Origin: Mucor racemosus
Taxonomy: Eukaryota > Mucoromycota > Mucoromycetes > Mucorales > Mucoraceae
Length of the DNA: 64,000 nucleotides
NCBI GenBank assembly: GCA_027405735.1
Contig: JAPEHQ010000007.1
Location: forward strand, 1,947,001-2,011,000
Reading direction: 5' to 3'
The translations under genes and the position numbers were made by a program. Below the pieces are notes generated by a model that was given only the letters and a program-made list of their open reading frames with translations, was not told where the DNA came from and did no database searches. Shown piece after piece: positions 50,888 through 62,981 of the stretch (its first letter is position 1; every line of letters starts with the position of its first letter).

Positions 50888-51599
50888 TGCCGCTGATGAG
50901 GAATACTTCAAGGCTCACGGTGAGCCTCTTTTCTCTTCTCACATGTTGGATCTTTCTGAAGAACCCATGGAGGAAAACATTGAACTCTGTCTCGAGTATC
51001 TTAAGCGTATGGCTCCCATGAAGTGTCTCCTCGAGATGGAGATTGGTATCACTGGTGGTGAGGAAGATGGTGTTGATAACTCTGATGTTGATAACTCTGC
51101 TCTTTACACTCAACCCGAAGATATCTGGGAAATCTATCGTCGTTTCTCTGAGATTTCTCCTCTCTTCTCTATTGCCGCTGCTTTCGGTAACGTTCACGGT
51201 GTCTACGCTCCTGGTAACGTCAAGCTTCACCCTGAACTTTTGGGTAAGCATCAAGCATATGTCAAGGAACAACTTAAGGGTGACTCTGACAAGCCTGTCT
51301 ACTTTGTCTTCCACGGTGGTTCCGGTTCTTCTGTCAACGAAATTGAGACCGCTCTCAAGTTTGGTGTTGTCAAGATGAACGTTGATACTGATACTCAATG
51401 GGCTTACTGGAAGGGTCTCCGTGATTTCTATGAAAAGAACAAGGAATACCTTCAAAGCCAAGTTGGTAACCCCGAGGGTCCCGAGAAGCCAAACAAGAAG
51501 TACTATGACCCACGTGTCTTTATTCGTGCTGCTGAAGTTAGCATGACCGATCGTATTATCGAAGCCATGGATAACCTCAACAACAAGAACGTTTTGTAA
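50141..51599 (+). CDS. FBA1: Class II fructose-bisphosphate aldolase
   Basis: Three exons (50141-50210, 50275-50323, 50642-51599) give 358 residues, close to the 359 of yeast Fba1. The fold is a zinc-dependent TIM barrel. Visible are PAINCTST near the N-terminus, VLVHSDHCAKK with catalytic Asp and zinc-binding His, LEMEIGITGGEEDGVDN with metal and substrate ligands, GNVHGVY with zinc His, VFHGGSGSS for phosphate binding, and KMNVDTDTQWAYW. It cleaves fructose 1,6-bisphosphate to DHAP and glyceraldehyde 3-phosphate in the cytosol. Strongly biased codon use (GCC, CTC, AAG, GGT) indicates high expression, in keeping with the clear TATA box. Intron 2 is unusually long for this window (318 bp) and ends with a run of ATC repeats before the acceptor. 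A 311-codon antisense frame is a by-product of the codon bias. Confidence 0.97.
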
Positions 51600-51858
51600 A
51601 TAACTTTCTCATTTTAGAAAATCCAAACGTAACATTTTAATAACCTTTTCATTCATACAACATTTCTCTTTTGAAGCATTTTTCATATTGAAAAAATAAA
51701 ATCTTTTTTGTATAAAATAATAATTAATTTTACACGTGTGTTATCCAATTAAAAATGTACATAATATAATTGATGATGTTTGTTGTGATATAAGTCTGGC
51801 TTTTTTCTTTTTTTCTGTTTCTCGTTTTCTCCTTAATAGTTATTATATCTCTCCTCTT

Positions 51859-51894
<36 letters not shown>

Positions 51895-51912
51895 CTTTTT
51901 CTTATCTATAGA
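51600..51912. other. Compact intergenic region with CT microsatellite
   Basis: This 313-bp gap holds the aldolase 3' region (aaaaaataaaatc at 51694-51706 is the probable polyadenylation signal) and the promoter and leader of the next gene, including a (CT)n tract at about 51863-51890 just 20 bp before its ATG. Confidence 0.55.
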
Positions 51913-54900
51913 ATGGAAAAACCGAATAGCAATAACACTACTACAACGACACAAAGAAGGCTTTCGCTTCCCGATCTGCAAAAATTAAAGCAAGAATGGG
52001 ATAAAAGAGAAGCAGTTCAGGCAACAGCTCAATTATCTCCAGGCAAATTACAGGTACAAAAGCGGTTGCTATGGATACATTTATCTGGTTACCATGGTTA
52101 CTAACTCTTTTTTTTATACAACAAGATCGATTTATTAAATGTTCGAAGTGATGTTACAGTTAAAAGACCATTAATGAGGCTTCGAATGGGTTCTCAGCAT
52201 TATTTTAGTTCTAGATCAAAGCATGCAAATGGTAATTGGAACGAAGGTTTTCTATTTACGATTTCATATCATAATCAGCTATTTGATACAATTGAAGTAA
52301 ATATAATACTCATGAATACATATCTCCTATTTTACCAAATCTAAAATCTTTTGTGTAGCTTGACCTGTATGATAAGAGAAATAAATGGAGATCAAAAGCA
52401 AAACATATTGGTAAAGCAAAGCTCAAGATTGCTAAATTAAAGGATAGAGATGATGTGTTTATTACATTTTTACCAATGTATGAATATCATGTTCGACGCT
52501 ATTTACCAGCACATATCCAGTTACCCCACACATTTTTGAAATCACATATGCCTGATATGTCAAGGTTTACACAATATAGATATCACTATAAAAAGAGTGC
52601 AGCAAGTAGTGAACATGAAGAAGAAGATGATGAATTGTATTTAGATATACCACCAGCATATGAACCACATCCTAGCCATGGGAAACATTCCATGACACCA
52701 TTTATTGGTTCAATTCAAGTTAGAGTTCGTTATTCGTTTCAGCATGCACCACATTCTGAATCAGATACACTTGCCCCTTTCTATTTCAATCATTCAAACA
52801 GATCAATGGACACTTTTCAATCATATATTACTACATCGCACAAAAGTAGTCAACGAAGTAGCAGCTATAGCAGCCATAGTAGTTCAACAGCCTATTCTTC
52901 TCGAAATAAAGAATACCATGATGCGGTTGAACCTCACCTTGTGTTAATAGATGATTTACAAAATGTGGCAACACCTTCTACTCCTACTCCAAATCAACAA
53001 CAACAGCCCCTTTTACCAAAAAGTGAATCAAGTGTTGACCTCATGTTTCATCAAAATTTAGATAAAGGGTATCGTCGACATATCAATTTAGAACAATACA
53101 AGGTCGATTTTCCAAAGATGGATGGTGAAAATAAAAAGAAGGAAGATGTATCTGATACAGCAAGTATCAAAAGCCATAATTTTGGTGACAAGAATTTTGC
53201 TTTTAGATGGGTTAATGAATCTTTTGAAGAGGTGGCGATTTCACATCCTAGTTTAGATCGCATGATTGGTATGGTAGTTAGCCCTCAAACTAGAATTTTA
53301 CTTCGAGCTGTTGTCAAGATGTTTAATGCATTTGTAAGTTTAATTTTCATTTATATATGATTTTATAATGTTTATCAATATTTCTCAATAGGGTCAAGGC
53401 TTTAAAATTACAATTTTGCAACTGTTATCATCTCTATCACTATTACAGAATTTTTATACGGATATTCCAAGGTATGTATATATAAAAATATCTACAATAA
53501 ACTGGTTTAATTCATGATCAAAATATCTCACTAGAGCACCACCAGCTGAAAAAATCACTGATTTAAAATTCTTGGATGAATCATACTACTTTTTGGGACA
53601 TGCCATCATTGCCTATGTAAGACCCAAAACAAAAAAATATACAAACATACAGAATAAAATACTGATTAACTTGAAAAGGGTTGGCGTGGAATTTCGTATC
53701 TAGGAGATTATGCAAAATACTTAAAAGGTATAATTGTAATATTCATTAATTTTTTTGCATAAAAATTCATCAAATGATATATATATATAGATGTTGTCAA
53801 GACAAAATCAAATAAAGAAGCTATCGTTCGATATCTAAAAATTCCCCAAGAAGACTTGTTGGGTTATGAGTATGGTTTACGTAAAGGTGCCGTATTTCAG
53901 CCCAGTTATTTTGTATCGTACGATCAAGCACATGAAGCAGTAGTGATGGGCATCCGAGGAACATGGGTAAAATAAGTTGCAATTTTATATCAAATGTTTA
54001 ATCTAAACATGCTGTTTATTATCATATTTAGAGTCTTTATGATTGTATCACTGATCTTGTCTGTGAATACAGACCATGGAAAGGAGGTCTTGTTCATTCT
54101 GGTATTTTGGCATCAGCTCAATGGTTTTTCACTCGTATTATACCTCAAATTTACTTGTACATTAGTGAACAAACTCAAAACAAAACTCGTCGTATTTCTT
54201 CATTTATCATCACTGGTCATTCTCTTGGTGCAGGAGCCGCCGCTGTATTAACAATGATGGTAGTAGATCATATCGAACAACTAAGAGAGCTTTCCAACAA
54301 TCCCGAGTTTAAAGTTCATTGCTATAGTTACGCCCCCGTAGCCAGTGTTTCGCATGATCTTTCCGAGAAATACAAAGATCACATTGACAGTTTCGTGTGT
54401 CACGATGATCTTGTGGCTCGACTTTCTTATGGAACTGCCTCCTGTGCAAAAGAATTGATTATGGATTCTTTAATTGCAGTTGATGGTTTAGGTGGATCCA
54501 GTAAAGTCAATAATAATCCAGCAACACGTAAAGAATGCTTTGATATCATCCAAACTCGAAGAAAAGAAATATACCACAATAAAGAACCTCGATACCCACT
54601 TTTATATGTACCTGGCCGTGTCTTTCAATTTAGACGTGGAGGTCCAAAGGGTTCTACAAAACTATCAGCTCAAGATATCAAATTACCAGGTACAAATCCT
54701 ACTTCAGCATCTGCTACTCGACCTAGAGCTTTTTCCTCTTCTTCTTCTTCTTCTACAACTCCAACTGAAAAGAAGAAAAGATCTACACCACTTTCTAATG
54801 TTGTAAATGGTTTAAGTCAATCTGAACCTGTATTACCTCATCCTCCTGTATCTATGGATTCAAAATCAACTACTAGCACTCCTACGCCACTTGATCAAGT

Positions 54901-55216
54901 TACATTTACATTGCATCGTTCATCGCCCATGTTATCTGAAGAAGTATTGATTTCAAAAACTTGTCTAGAGGATCATATGGTGGTAACTTATCTGACAGCA
55001 TTTCAAATGGTTCGTCAAGATTGTATGCGTCAAGATTCTTTCCGTCGTAAAAGAGATAATGAGGCAAACATTAAGTCTACTGCATCATTTTCTTCTTCAT
55101 CTTCGACACTTCGACAAAGTACAACTGTTAGTCCATCTTCAACAAAAATCAAATTGAATGAAAATTCAAAGAGTTCATTTAATCGATCAGAAGAAGATGA
55201 AAGTCTTGTTATTTAA
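51913..55216 (+). CDS. C2-like plus class 3 lipase protein, diacylglycerol-lipase-like
   Basis: Eight exons (51913-52053, 52126-52296, 52359-53333, 53392-53471, 53535-53616, 53679-53727, 53791-53966, 54032-55216) give 952 residues. A C2-like domain is inferred at about 48-190 (IDLLNVRSD, NGNWNEGFLF, LDLYDKRNKW). A long Ser-rich, unstructured part follows. The alpha/beta-hydrolase begins around 430 and contains MGIRGTW before SLYDCITDL, then the nucleophile elbow TGHSLGAGAA (Ser622), HDDLVARLSYG (catalytic Asp, about 684) and a late EDHMVVTYL (His873), the triad order of sn-1-specific diacylglycerol lipases. Unlike animal DAGL-alpha it has no obvious four-pass N-terminal membrane domain; the C2-like part could replace it for membrane binding. 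A large insert rich in Ser/Pro separates Asp and His. It would release fatty acid from diacylglycerol; the substrate is inferred from the family. Confidence 0.88.
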
Positions 55217-55567
55217 GAAAAAAGAAGGCGCGTGCTAGTGTCTCGTGTGTGAATGTGTTTGTGCATACGTTGATTCATAGTATATTTATGATACAAGTAA
55301 AAATAATAAAATCTCCTTTTCAACTGTATTCATATTTTGATTAAAGTGCTCATTTTGACATGTATTTAAGCTGTGTTCATGATGCAAATGGTAATTTATT
55401 AAATCTAAATTGAGATGCTATCCACGAAATAAGGCTGCTTGGTCCTGAAACAAAACTAAAGCGACCTCACATGGTCAAAACAAATCTTGCTATATTGCGC
55501 TAAAAAGGGACCGTAGAAAGTTCATACTTCTATTTGTTTTCCCTTTTCCTCTCTTACTATAAAACAA
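55217..55567. other. Intergenic region before the fucosidase
   Basis: It contains aaaaataataaaatc (55300-55314), a probable polyadenylation signal for the lipase gene, and a pyrimidine-rich leader with tactataaaac just before the next ATG. No gene is present. Confidence 0.5.
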
Positions 55568-58092
55568 ATGCAATTTACAAAATATCTTGTCATTGCATTA
55601 TTTTTGTTCCAATGCATTCAAGCAGAAAATGAATATATAAATTTAGATCTATTCGTCAACAATAAAGGTGCTAAAGGTCCTGGATCAGATTTTGATGGTG
55701 CAGGCAGCTATTTCAATTGCCCTTTACTTTCTTCCTCGTCATTAAATGTTGGTAATATTAAGTATAAACTGAATCATGACAATGAACACGATAATATGAT
55801 GAGTCGAGGGCAAATAATAACTCTTCCCAACAAGTCTTTTGGAGCCATTTATTTATTGGGTTCGGTCAATCATGGTCCGATAACCACAGAAATAACGTTG
55901 GTTTATCAAGATGGATCTAAATCAATTACAACTTTGAATTTACCAGACTGGCAAGTGAGGTATACAGATCAAATACATCGCATTGATCATATTCCATGTC
56001 CGCTAAACAATGGTGCTTCTGCTATCTTAATGAGTGTTCCTCTACTTGCAGATCCTTCCAAAAATGTATCTCATATATTATTTCCATATAATGATCCATT
56101 GGGTTATTATACACCTGCTTTACATGTATTTGCCATGACAGGAATTACTTCCAGCAATAGTAAAAACAATAGTGGATTACAAGTAGTATCAGCCAAAGGT
56201 AGTAGAAGATGGTGGGAAAATAATAGGCAAAAAGAATATCCCATCGTGACAATAAGGGTACAAAATACTGGGATTGAATGGATAAAAGACGCTAGTATAC
56301 TTATCAAAGGACCTCTTTTCAAGACGCAATATCATGGGCACATCAAAAGATTAGCTCCGGGGCATATTATGAATGTAGATGTTGGAATTCATACTGTAAG
56401 AAAGGGTCGTGTATCAACAAAAGTAATTATCAAAGTATTTAATGCATCTGGAAGTGAGATCATTGAACCTGTAGGATTGGAGAACGTAGAGATTGGCATT
56501 GAAGATTATCAACAGGATGAAAGGTAAGAGGTGGGAGAGAAAGAAAAGATAATAGGACTAAGCCAATCATTGTTTCATAGATCATTGCATGGCCATTCAG
56601 TACCTTATTGGTACGAATCTGCAAAATTTGGAATATTTATTCACTGGGGACTCTACTCTGTGCCTTCCTGGGCTCCTGTGGGTGCCGATTATGCAGAATG
56701 GTATTGGTGGAACTACAACCGAAAAGGCAGTGCTACCTACAACTATCATAAATCATTTTATGGTCCAGATATTGAATATGATGACTTCATTTCAACGTGG
56801 AAACCTGATCAATTTGACCCACAAAAATGGTTAGATGTCATTGATTCGAGTGGTGCAAAGTATTTCGTATTTACTACAAAGCACCATGATGGCTTTGCAT
56901 TGTTCGATACACAGGTAACGAATAGATCGAGCGCAAAAATGAACCCTTATAAAGATTTCACAAGGGAACTGCTGACATTGGCAAAGAATGAATATCCTCA
57001 TTTAAAACGAGGTGTATATTGTACGTGCATGAAAAGAAAGCAGTAAAGAGCTTTGTTGCTGATCCTAATTTTATTATTAGTTTCTATGCCAGAATGGTAT
57101 CATCCGAGCTATCATGATAGATGGCTTAATTGGGATGGACCTCCTGTCAACCCGTATACTGGAAAAACTGTGCCTTATAACGGTTCACCCAAAGTAGACG
57201 ATTTCGTTAATGAAATACAGGTGCCTCAAGTTTTGGAATTAATCAATAACTATGAACCAGATATCATGTGGTGCGATATTGGTGGTATCAATAATTCAAC
57301 AGCATGGCAGGCCTATTTTTTGAATAAGGCAAGACAGCAAGGGAGACAGGTGACCATGAATGACCGTTGTGGAAATTCAGTTTCTGATTTTGCAACCATC
57401 GAATATCGAGGGTTAAGCCATGTACCTTCTAGGTAAAAGTTAGCCTACAGTTAATTATTCCTGTATTTACGCTATATAAATAATGTAGGTTTTGGGAATC
57501 AACACGTGGCATTGATCCGCACTCATTTGGGTAATATTTTAACACATAATGTGCTGCTACATGAAATCTTACACCATTGAATATTAGCTTTAATCACCAA
57601 ACAAAGACGGACCAGTATACACCAACCGTATCTTTGTTGCAAGAACTTGTTTCTGTTATAGCAAAGGGAGGTAACTTTCTGTTAAATATTGGCCCAGAAG
57701 CATCTGGACATATCCCACATGTAATGAGAAAAACACTATATGAAATGGGTCAATGGATAGATCGTGTAGATGAAAGTATTTTTGATAGTGTTCCTTATTG
57801 GGTAACTAGTAGTGATATGCATGAACCAGGGCAACCTCTGTATTTTACCCAATCCAAGAACGGTAGATCGTTTTATATATTCAGTCTCGAAGCACCTCTT
57901 AGTCGTTGTATTGTTGTCAAAACTAAAGTGCCATTGCATCCAGAGGGAACTATATCATTACTGTCATCTTCTTATAAAAATGAGCATTTAAAATGGAGAA
58001 TGACAAGCAATGATCGATTAATTATTAATGTCCCAGATCATATAATTGACCAGGAACATCTATTATGGGTATTTAAAATTGAAGCACCTTAG
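55568..58092 (+). CDS. Secreted alpha-L-fucosidase, GH29, with N-terminal beta domain
   Basis: Five exons (55568-56523, 56581-57020, 57081-57432, 57489-57530, 57588-58092) give 764 residues. A signal peptide (about 1-19, ending CIQA) is followed by a 300-residue beta-rich domain that looks like an accessory sandwich, with NPCBM-like or other carbohydrate-binding character possible. The GH29 domain starts around 320: GIFIHWGLYSVPSW, KHHDGFALFDT, a YFSMPEWYHP region, MWCDIGG with the nucleophile Asp531, and KGGNFLLNIGPEASGHIP. The family hydrolyses alpha-linked L-fucose with retention. The join between the two domains is a 57-bp intron (gtaagag...tttcatag) whose first codons include an in-frame TAA, so an intron-blind reading would wrongly give two genes. 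Several NxS/T sites fit secretion. In fungi such enzymes release fucose from fucosylated glycans; the natural substrate is not known here. Confidence 0.93.
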
Positions 58093-58470
58093 GATACCAT
58101 AAATAAAGTAAATTTGGCTTGACCTTTTCAAAAAGAAAGGCAATAAATTAGCTGTAAAAATAATTTCCTTGTGCTATCTCTTGTGAAATTTGCTTTCAGA
58201 CAAAATATAGCTATTTTTGTGACAAAACTGAAGCAATTTGAGGCAAATCATTTGCATTTTTATTTTTGAAGGGATAAAAGAGACGATAACAGGTAAATAG
58301 CCTCTTTGCCCATCTTAAAATAACTATTTTTCCGAATTTAAGAAAGATTTTCGCAAAAGAATATTCTCGTAAATAATGTAAGTTAATACAGATACTTGGG
58401 GGCAACAAATACTAACCATTTTTCTGCACAATGTTATTATACGACTTGTACGTAAATTAGATTTGCCATC
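58093..58470. other. Intergenic, downstream of the fucosidase
   Basis: An aataaag at 58100-58106 is the probable polyadenylation signal. The rest is A+T-rich and shows nothing recognisable up to the abrupt start of the inverted structure at 58471. Confidence 0.45.
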
Positions 58471-61400
58471 TGTCGGTTTTCGAGGATATTAAACAGCCAA
58501 TTTTGAAGCCAATTCCATTTCTAACTCATATTGAAATGTAATTCTTATAAATAGTCTTTTAAACCAAGACCTAGAAGCTCTTGGCTCTTTCTTTTACCAT
58601 TAGTTTTCTAGTAATAAAGCCTACGTTCTCCATGATAAATGTTACTAGTCTTTATTATTATTCTTTCTATAAATAAGATTGTATGTATCCATAAACTCTC
58701 AGATACGATCATAACTATGGTTATTATTAGGCAAGACGTTAGATTCTTCTTCTTTTTGTTTTTATATCCTCTGAAATTTTAATTACTTTTCTGGAACATT
58801 TCGTGAGTTTGTAACCAATTCTAGCTTTTCATTGAGTAAATATAAATATCATTGCCTTCGATTTAATCTGGTAATTAAGAAGCACGTCCAACAATACAGC
58901 AGTAAAAATTGCAAAAGCGAGCCCGTAGAGCAATGCCGTAATTGAGCATAGCAAGGTCGAACGGCTAAGTCTCTTATACTATGGTATATATTTAAACTTT
59001 AAATAAAAATGCGTTTTTTTAAAAACTTTTCTTATAGTTAACCACGTACGGTCTGAAAATTCAGTTTTTGTAGCGGACATTTTCGGGACTCGTTTTATCC
59101 TTACCAATACTCATGATTTTCATCAAAAAACAGAAAAATCAAATTTTGATACCAAAATAAACGTTTAAATATACTACATTGTGAGAGAAAATTGTAGCTA
59201 TAGATAATACACACTTTATAAAAGCTTAATATTAAATGTTAAGTAATGAAACTTTGTACTTTTGTCCCAAAAACAGAATTTTAATTAAAGGATTTTCATG
59301 TAATATTTTGCAATAAAAATGTTTGTTATTTTTTATTGAAGAAATAGAGCGCTAAATTTTGCATATGTGGATATTTTTTATTTTTATAATGGGTAGTATA
59401 ATTCACGCTAGATTTGCAAAATCAGAAAAAAAAATTTAAAAAATGTCAAAATCGATGATCTGGACAAGAATAATTTTTGAAATTAATATTCCGCTTATAA
59501 GCTTTGCAAGTCTTAAAAATAAGAAAATTTATAATACTTGTGAACTTTTTCAAGAATCTACGATGTTGTAACCACTTGATTCAAGCTTATTACCGTAAAT
59601 CTTTATACATGTTAATATTGTGTGGTAGTTTCTTTGATGATAATATAATCTTACTTTATAATTATTGCGCTAGAGGTGATTTACATTGAGATTTATTCTT
59701 ACCTATTATCCAATATCATAAACATAAAGATGGCCATCACCGGAATCTATTGCCGTCTTTTCACCCTCTTTGTCCCAAGCCAATAATTTATTCAACGCTT
59801 TACTAGAACCAACTTAAGTAACACTTATAAATGGTTCCTTGGTATTTTTATTTAAATTCCATAAACTGAATTGACTGGTTTCATCTACAGTAGTATCAAA
59901 CGTATCATCAGCCCGCCTTATGATAAATGTCAATCTAAAATTAGAAACATCCAATTGTCATTGGTATAAGCTATGAAAAGTTTGATTTTTAATAATACAG
60001 AAATTAAATAAAAGACAAAATGATACTAATCGTATATGACGAGTCTTCAACATCTAGGTGAGTTTGATGAAGAATGCTTTTTTTTAAACGTTTTGAAAAT
60101 GCTGAAGCAAACACAACATCTTCGTCCTCGCCTGTAATTTTTATCCATCAAAATGTCGCGATCTCTACTAAGGATGCTGTCGAGCTCAGCAGCTTATACT
60201 AATAAATTAGGTTACTAAAACCCTGCTCGACACCAATGCTAATTTTTACTACTCAATGAAAGCACCTTTTGTCAAACTTGACCTCGATATATATTAGGTA
60301 TCAGTTTTTTACCAGTTGTATATTCTCTGATTCATTAATATTTAATCATATTAAACGATGATGATATGTAGCATTGCCAAAAGAAAAAATAAATACTTCA
60401 AGAGTTGTCTGCATATCAAATTATGCGATTTAGTAGCAATGATTGCACTTAACTATGCTTTTTGAATCTATTGATGTTAATCATAATAACTAGTATTTTC
60501 ATTTAAAAGTAAGCTTTACTTTATACATTTAAATTTACCCATTCAATGAATGACATTACATTTATTATCCGTTATATCAATCAGCCAACTTCATCGTAAT
60601 TCGATACATTTTGCAATAAAATTGAAGTAATTTTATAAAAATAAAAAATAAAATAAAAAAATAAAAGCGTTGATAAATACAATTATAGTCTTTCCACGGT
60701 TTTATTGTGATTAAAAGAAATCTGAAGAAAAAGAATGATATCTTCATAAAGTATGCTATATTTATAGGAATTGTAAAATAGTGGATGTTTGTGTGTTGAT
60801 GCCTATTTTACAGGTGTTCAATCATAATGTCTTTTATTGACATTCTTTTATAAGATACTTAGTTGAGATGTTGATACTTTGTTTGATATGATAGAATATC
60901 ATTAGATGGATGTTGATATTTCAACATTCCAGTTATAATTTAAAATGCAACTGAGCTTATTTTTATGGGATGTGATTCCTTATCTAGAATTACTGCAACT
61001 GCGATTTTATGAGCAGGAGTTTTGGAATATATTATTAATGCAAAATAAGTACAGCTTTATATCATAGGTGTCGTGTTGTAGAAGGTTGTATTTTGATCAG
61101 GAATACTTCCTTTTACAGGCACCAGCAATATAGAGTTTCCTCGTTATGCTTATTGGGATCTGATTGGAACTCAGTCCTTATGGAGCGAGATTCAGGTACA
61201 AATCGAGATCAGTTATTCTTCTAAAATGACAATGGCGACTTTGGTCTATAAAAGGTGTCATTTCATTGCACATTTGACAATTAAATGTCTAAATTACACA
61301 TGAATGAACACCAGGTATCACCACAAAAAATCTCGTACAGGTCGACGAAGAATCACAATTTAAATCAATTTTTTGTGTTCATAGATCTCTGCATAAGCCA

Positions 61401-62981
61401 TATCTCTATTTTTTCAATTTAAATAAAATACATTGAACGCCAACATCGTACTCAATAAAACGCCTTATTATTTATTAGGGGTCAACAACACAACAACTAG
61501 GATGTTTCTAATTTTAGATTGACATTTATCATAAGGCGGGCTGATGATACGTTTGATACTACTGTAGATGAAACCAGTCAATTCAGTTTATGGAATTTAA
61601 ATAAAAATACCAAGGAACCATTTATAAGTGTTACTTAAGTTGGTTCTAGTAAAGCGTTGAATAAATTATTGGCTTGGGACAAAGAGGGTGAAAAGACGGC
61701 AATAGATTCCGGTGATGGCCATCTTTATGTTTATGATATTGGATAATAGGTAAGAATAAATCTCAATGTAAATCACCTCTAGCGCAATAATTATAAAGTA
61801 AGATTATATTATCATCAAAGAAACTACCACACAATATTAACATGTATAAAGATTTACGGTAATAAGCTTGAATCAAGTGGTTACAACATCGTAGATTCTT
61901 GAAAAAGTTCACAAGTATTATAAATTTTCTTATTTTTAAGACTTGCAAAGCTTATAAGCGGAATATTAATTTCAAAAATTATTCTTGTCCAGATCATCGA
62001 TTTTGACATTTTTTAAATTTTTTTTTCTGATTTTGCAAATCTAGCGTGAATTATACTACCCATTATAAAAATAAAAAATATCCACATATGCAAAATTTAG
62101 CGCTCTATTTCTTCAATAAAAAATAACAAACATTTTTATTGCAAAATATTACATGAAAATCCTTTAATTAAAATTCTGTTTTTGGGACAAAAGTACAAAG
62201 TTTCATTACTTAACATTTAATATTAAGCTTTTATAAAGTGTGTATTATCTATAGCTACAATTTTCTCTCACAATGTAGTATATTTAAACGTTTATTTTGG
62301 TATCAAAATTTGATTTTTCTGTTTTTTGATGAAAATCATGAGTATTGGTAAGGATAAAACGAGTCCCGAAAATGTCCGCTACAAAAACTGAATTTTCAGA
62401 CCGTACGTGGTTAACTATAAGAAAAGTTTTTAAAAAAACGCATTTTTATTTAAAGTTTAAATATATACCATAGTATAAGAGACTTAGCCGTTCGACCTTG
62501 CTATGCTCAATTACGGCATTGCTCTACGGGCTCGCTTTTGCAATTTTTACTGCTGTATTGTTGGACGTGCTTCTTAATTACCAGATTAAATCGAAGGCAA
62601 TGATATTTATATTTACTCAATGAAAAGCTAGAATTGGTTACAAACTCACGAAATGTTCCAGAAAAGTAATTAAAATTTCAGAGGATATAAAAACAAAAAG
62701 AAGAAGAATCTAACGTCTTGCCTAATAATAACCATAGTTATGATCGTATCTGAGAGTTTATGGATACATACAATCTTATTTATAGAAAGAATAATAATAA
62801 AGACTAGTAACATTTATCATGGAGAACGTAGGCTTTATTACTAGAAAACTAATGGTAAAAGAAAGAGCCAAGAGCTTCTAGGTCTTGGTTTAAAAGACTA
62901 TTTATAAGAATTACATTTCAATATGAGTTAGAAATGGAATTGGCTTCAAAATTGGCTGTTTAATATCCTCGAAAACCGACA
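58471..62981. repeat. 4.5-kb inverted structure with 1485-bp near-identical arms
   Basis: The arms are 58471-59955 and 61497-62981. Mirror positions sum to 121452 along the whole arm, so there is no indel between them, and a 61-codon frame is the same in both. The outer edges are TGTCGGTTTTCG and its inverse. The first about 230 bp of each arm looks like another LTR-like block (TGTCGG...AACTCTCA, with TATA-like ataaatag and an aataaag). The remainder is CACTA-like arm sequence. The 1541-bp middle continues the left arm's CACTA-like sequence and carries the family H insertion. The outer flanks (ccatc and ttctg) show no duplication. Confidence 0.8.
60612..61270. mobile_element. LTR-like insertion, family H
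   Basis: This 659-bp block, TGCAATAAAATT...TTTCATTGCA, is flanked by a perfect cattt duplication (60607-60611 and 61271-61275). The empty version is readable at 44476-44490 (atacatttgacaatt). The ends TGCAAT and ATTGCA are an inverted hexamer. Orientation is unclear. No coding region is seen. Confidence 0.8.

Noticed and set aside
50526..51461. 311-codon minus-strand frame over the aldolase gene
   Set aside because: It is antisense to a well-supported gene, crosses its intron, and arises from the biased codons of the sense strand.
56531..57046. Separate fucosidase gene starting near 56531
   Set aside because: A canonical 57-bp intron (56524-56580) joins it in frame to the upstream exon, which carries the signal peptide.
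59504..61948. Two identical 61-codon frames (59504-59689 plus, 61763-61948 minus)
   Set aside because: They lie at mirror positions of the 1485-bp inverted arms and have no coding character.
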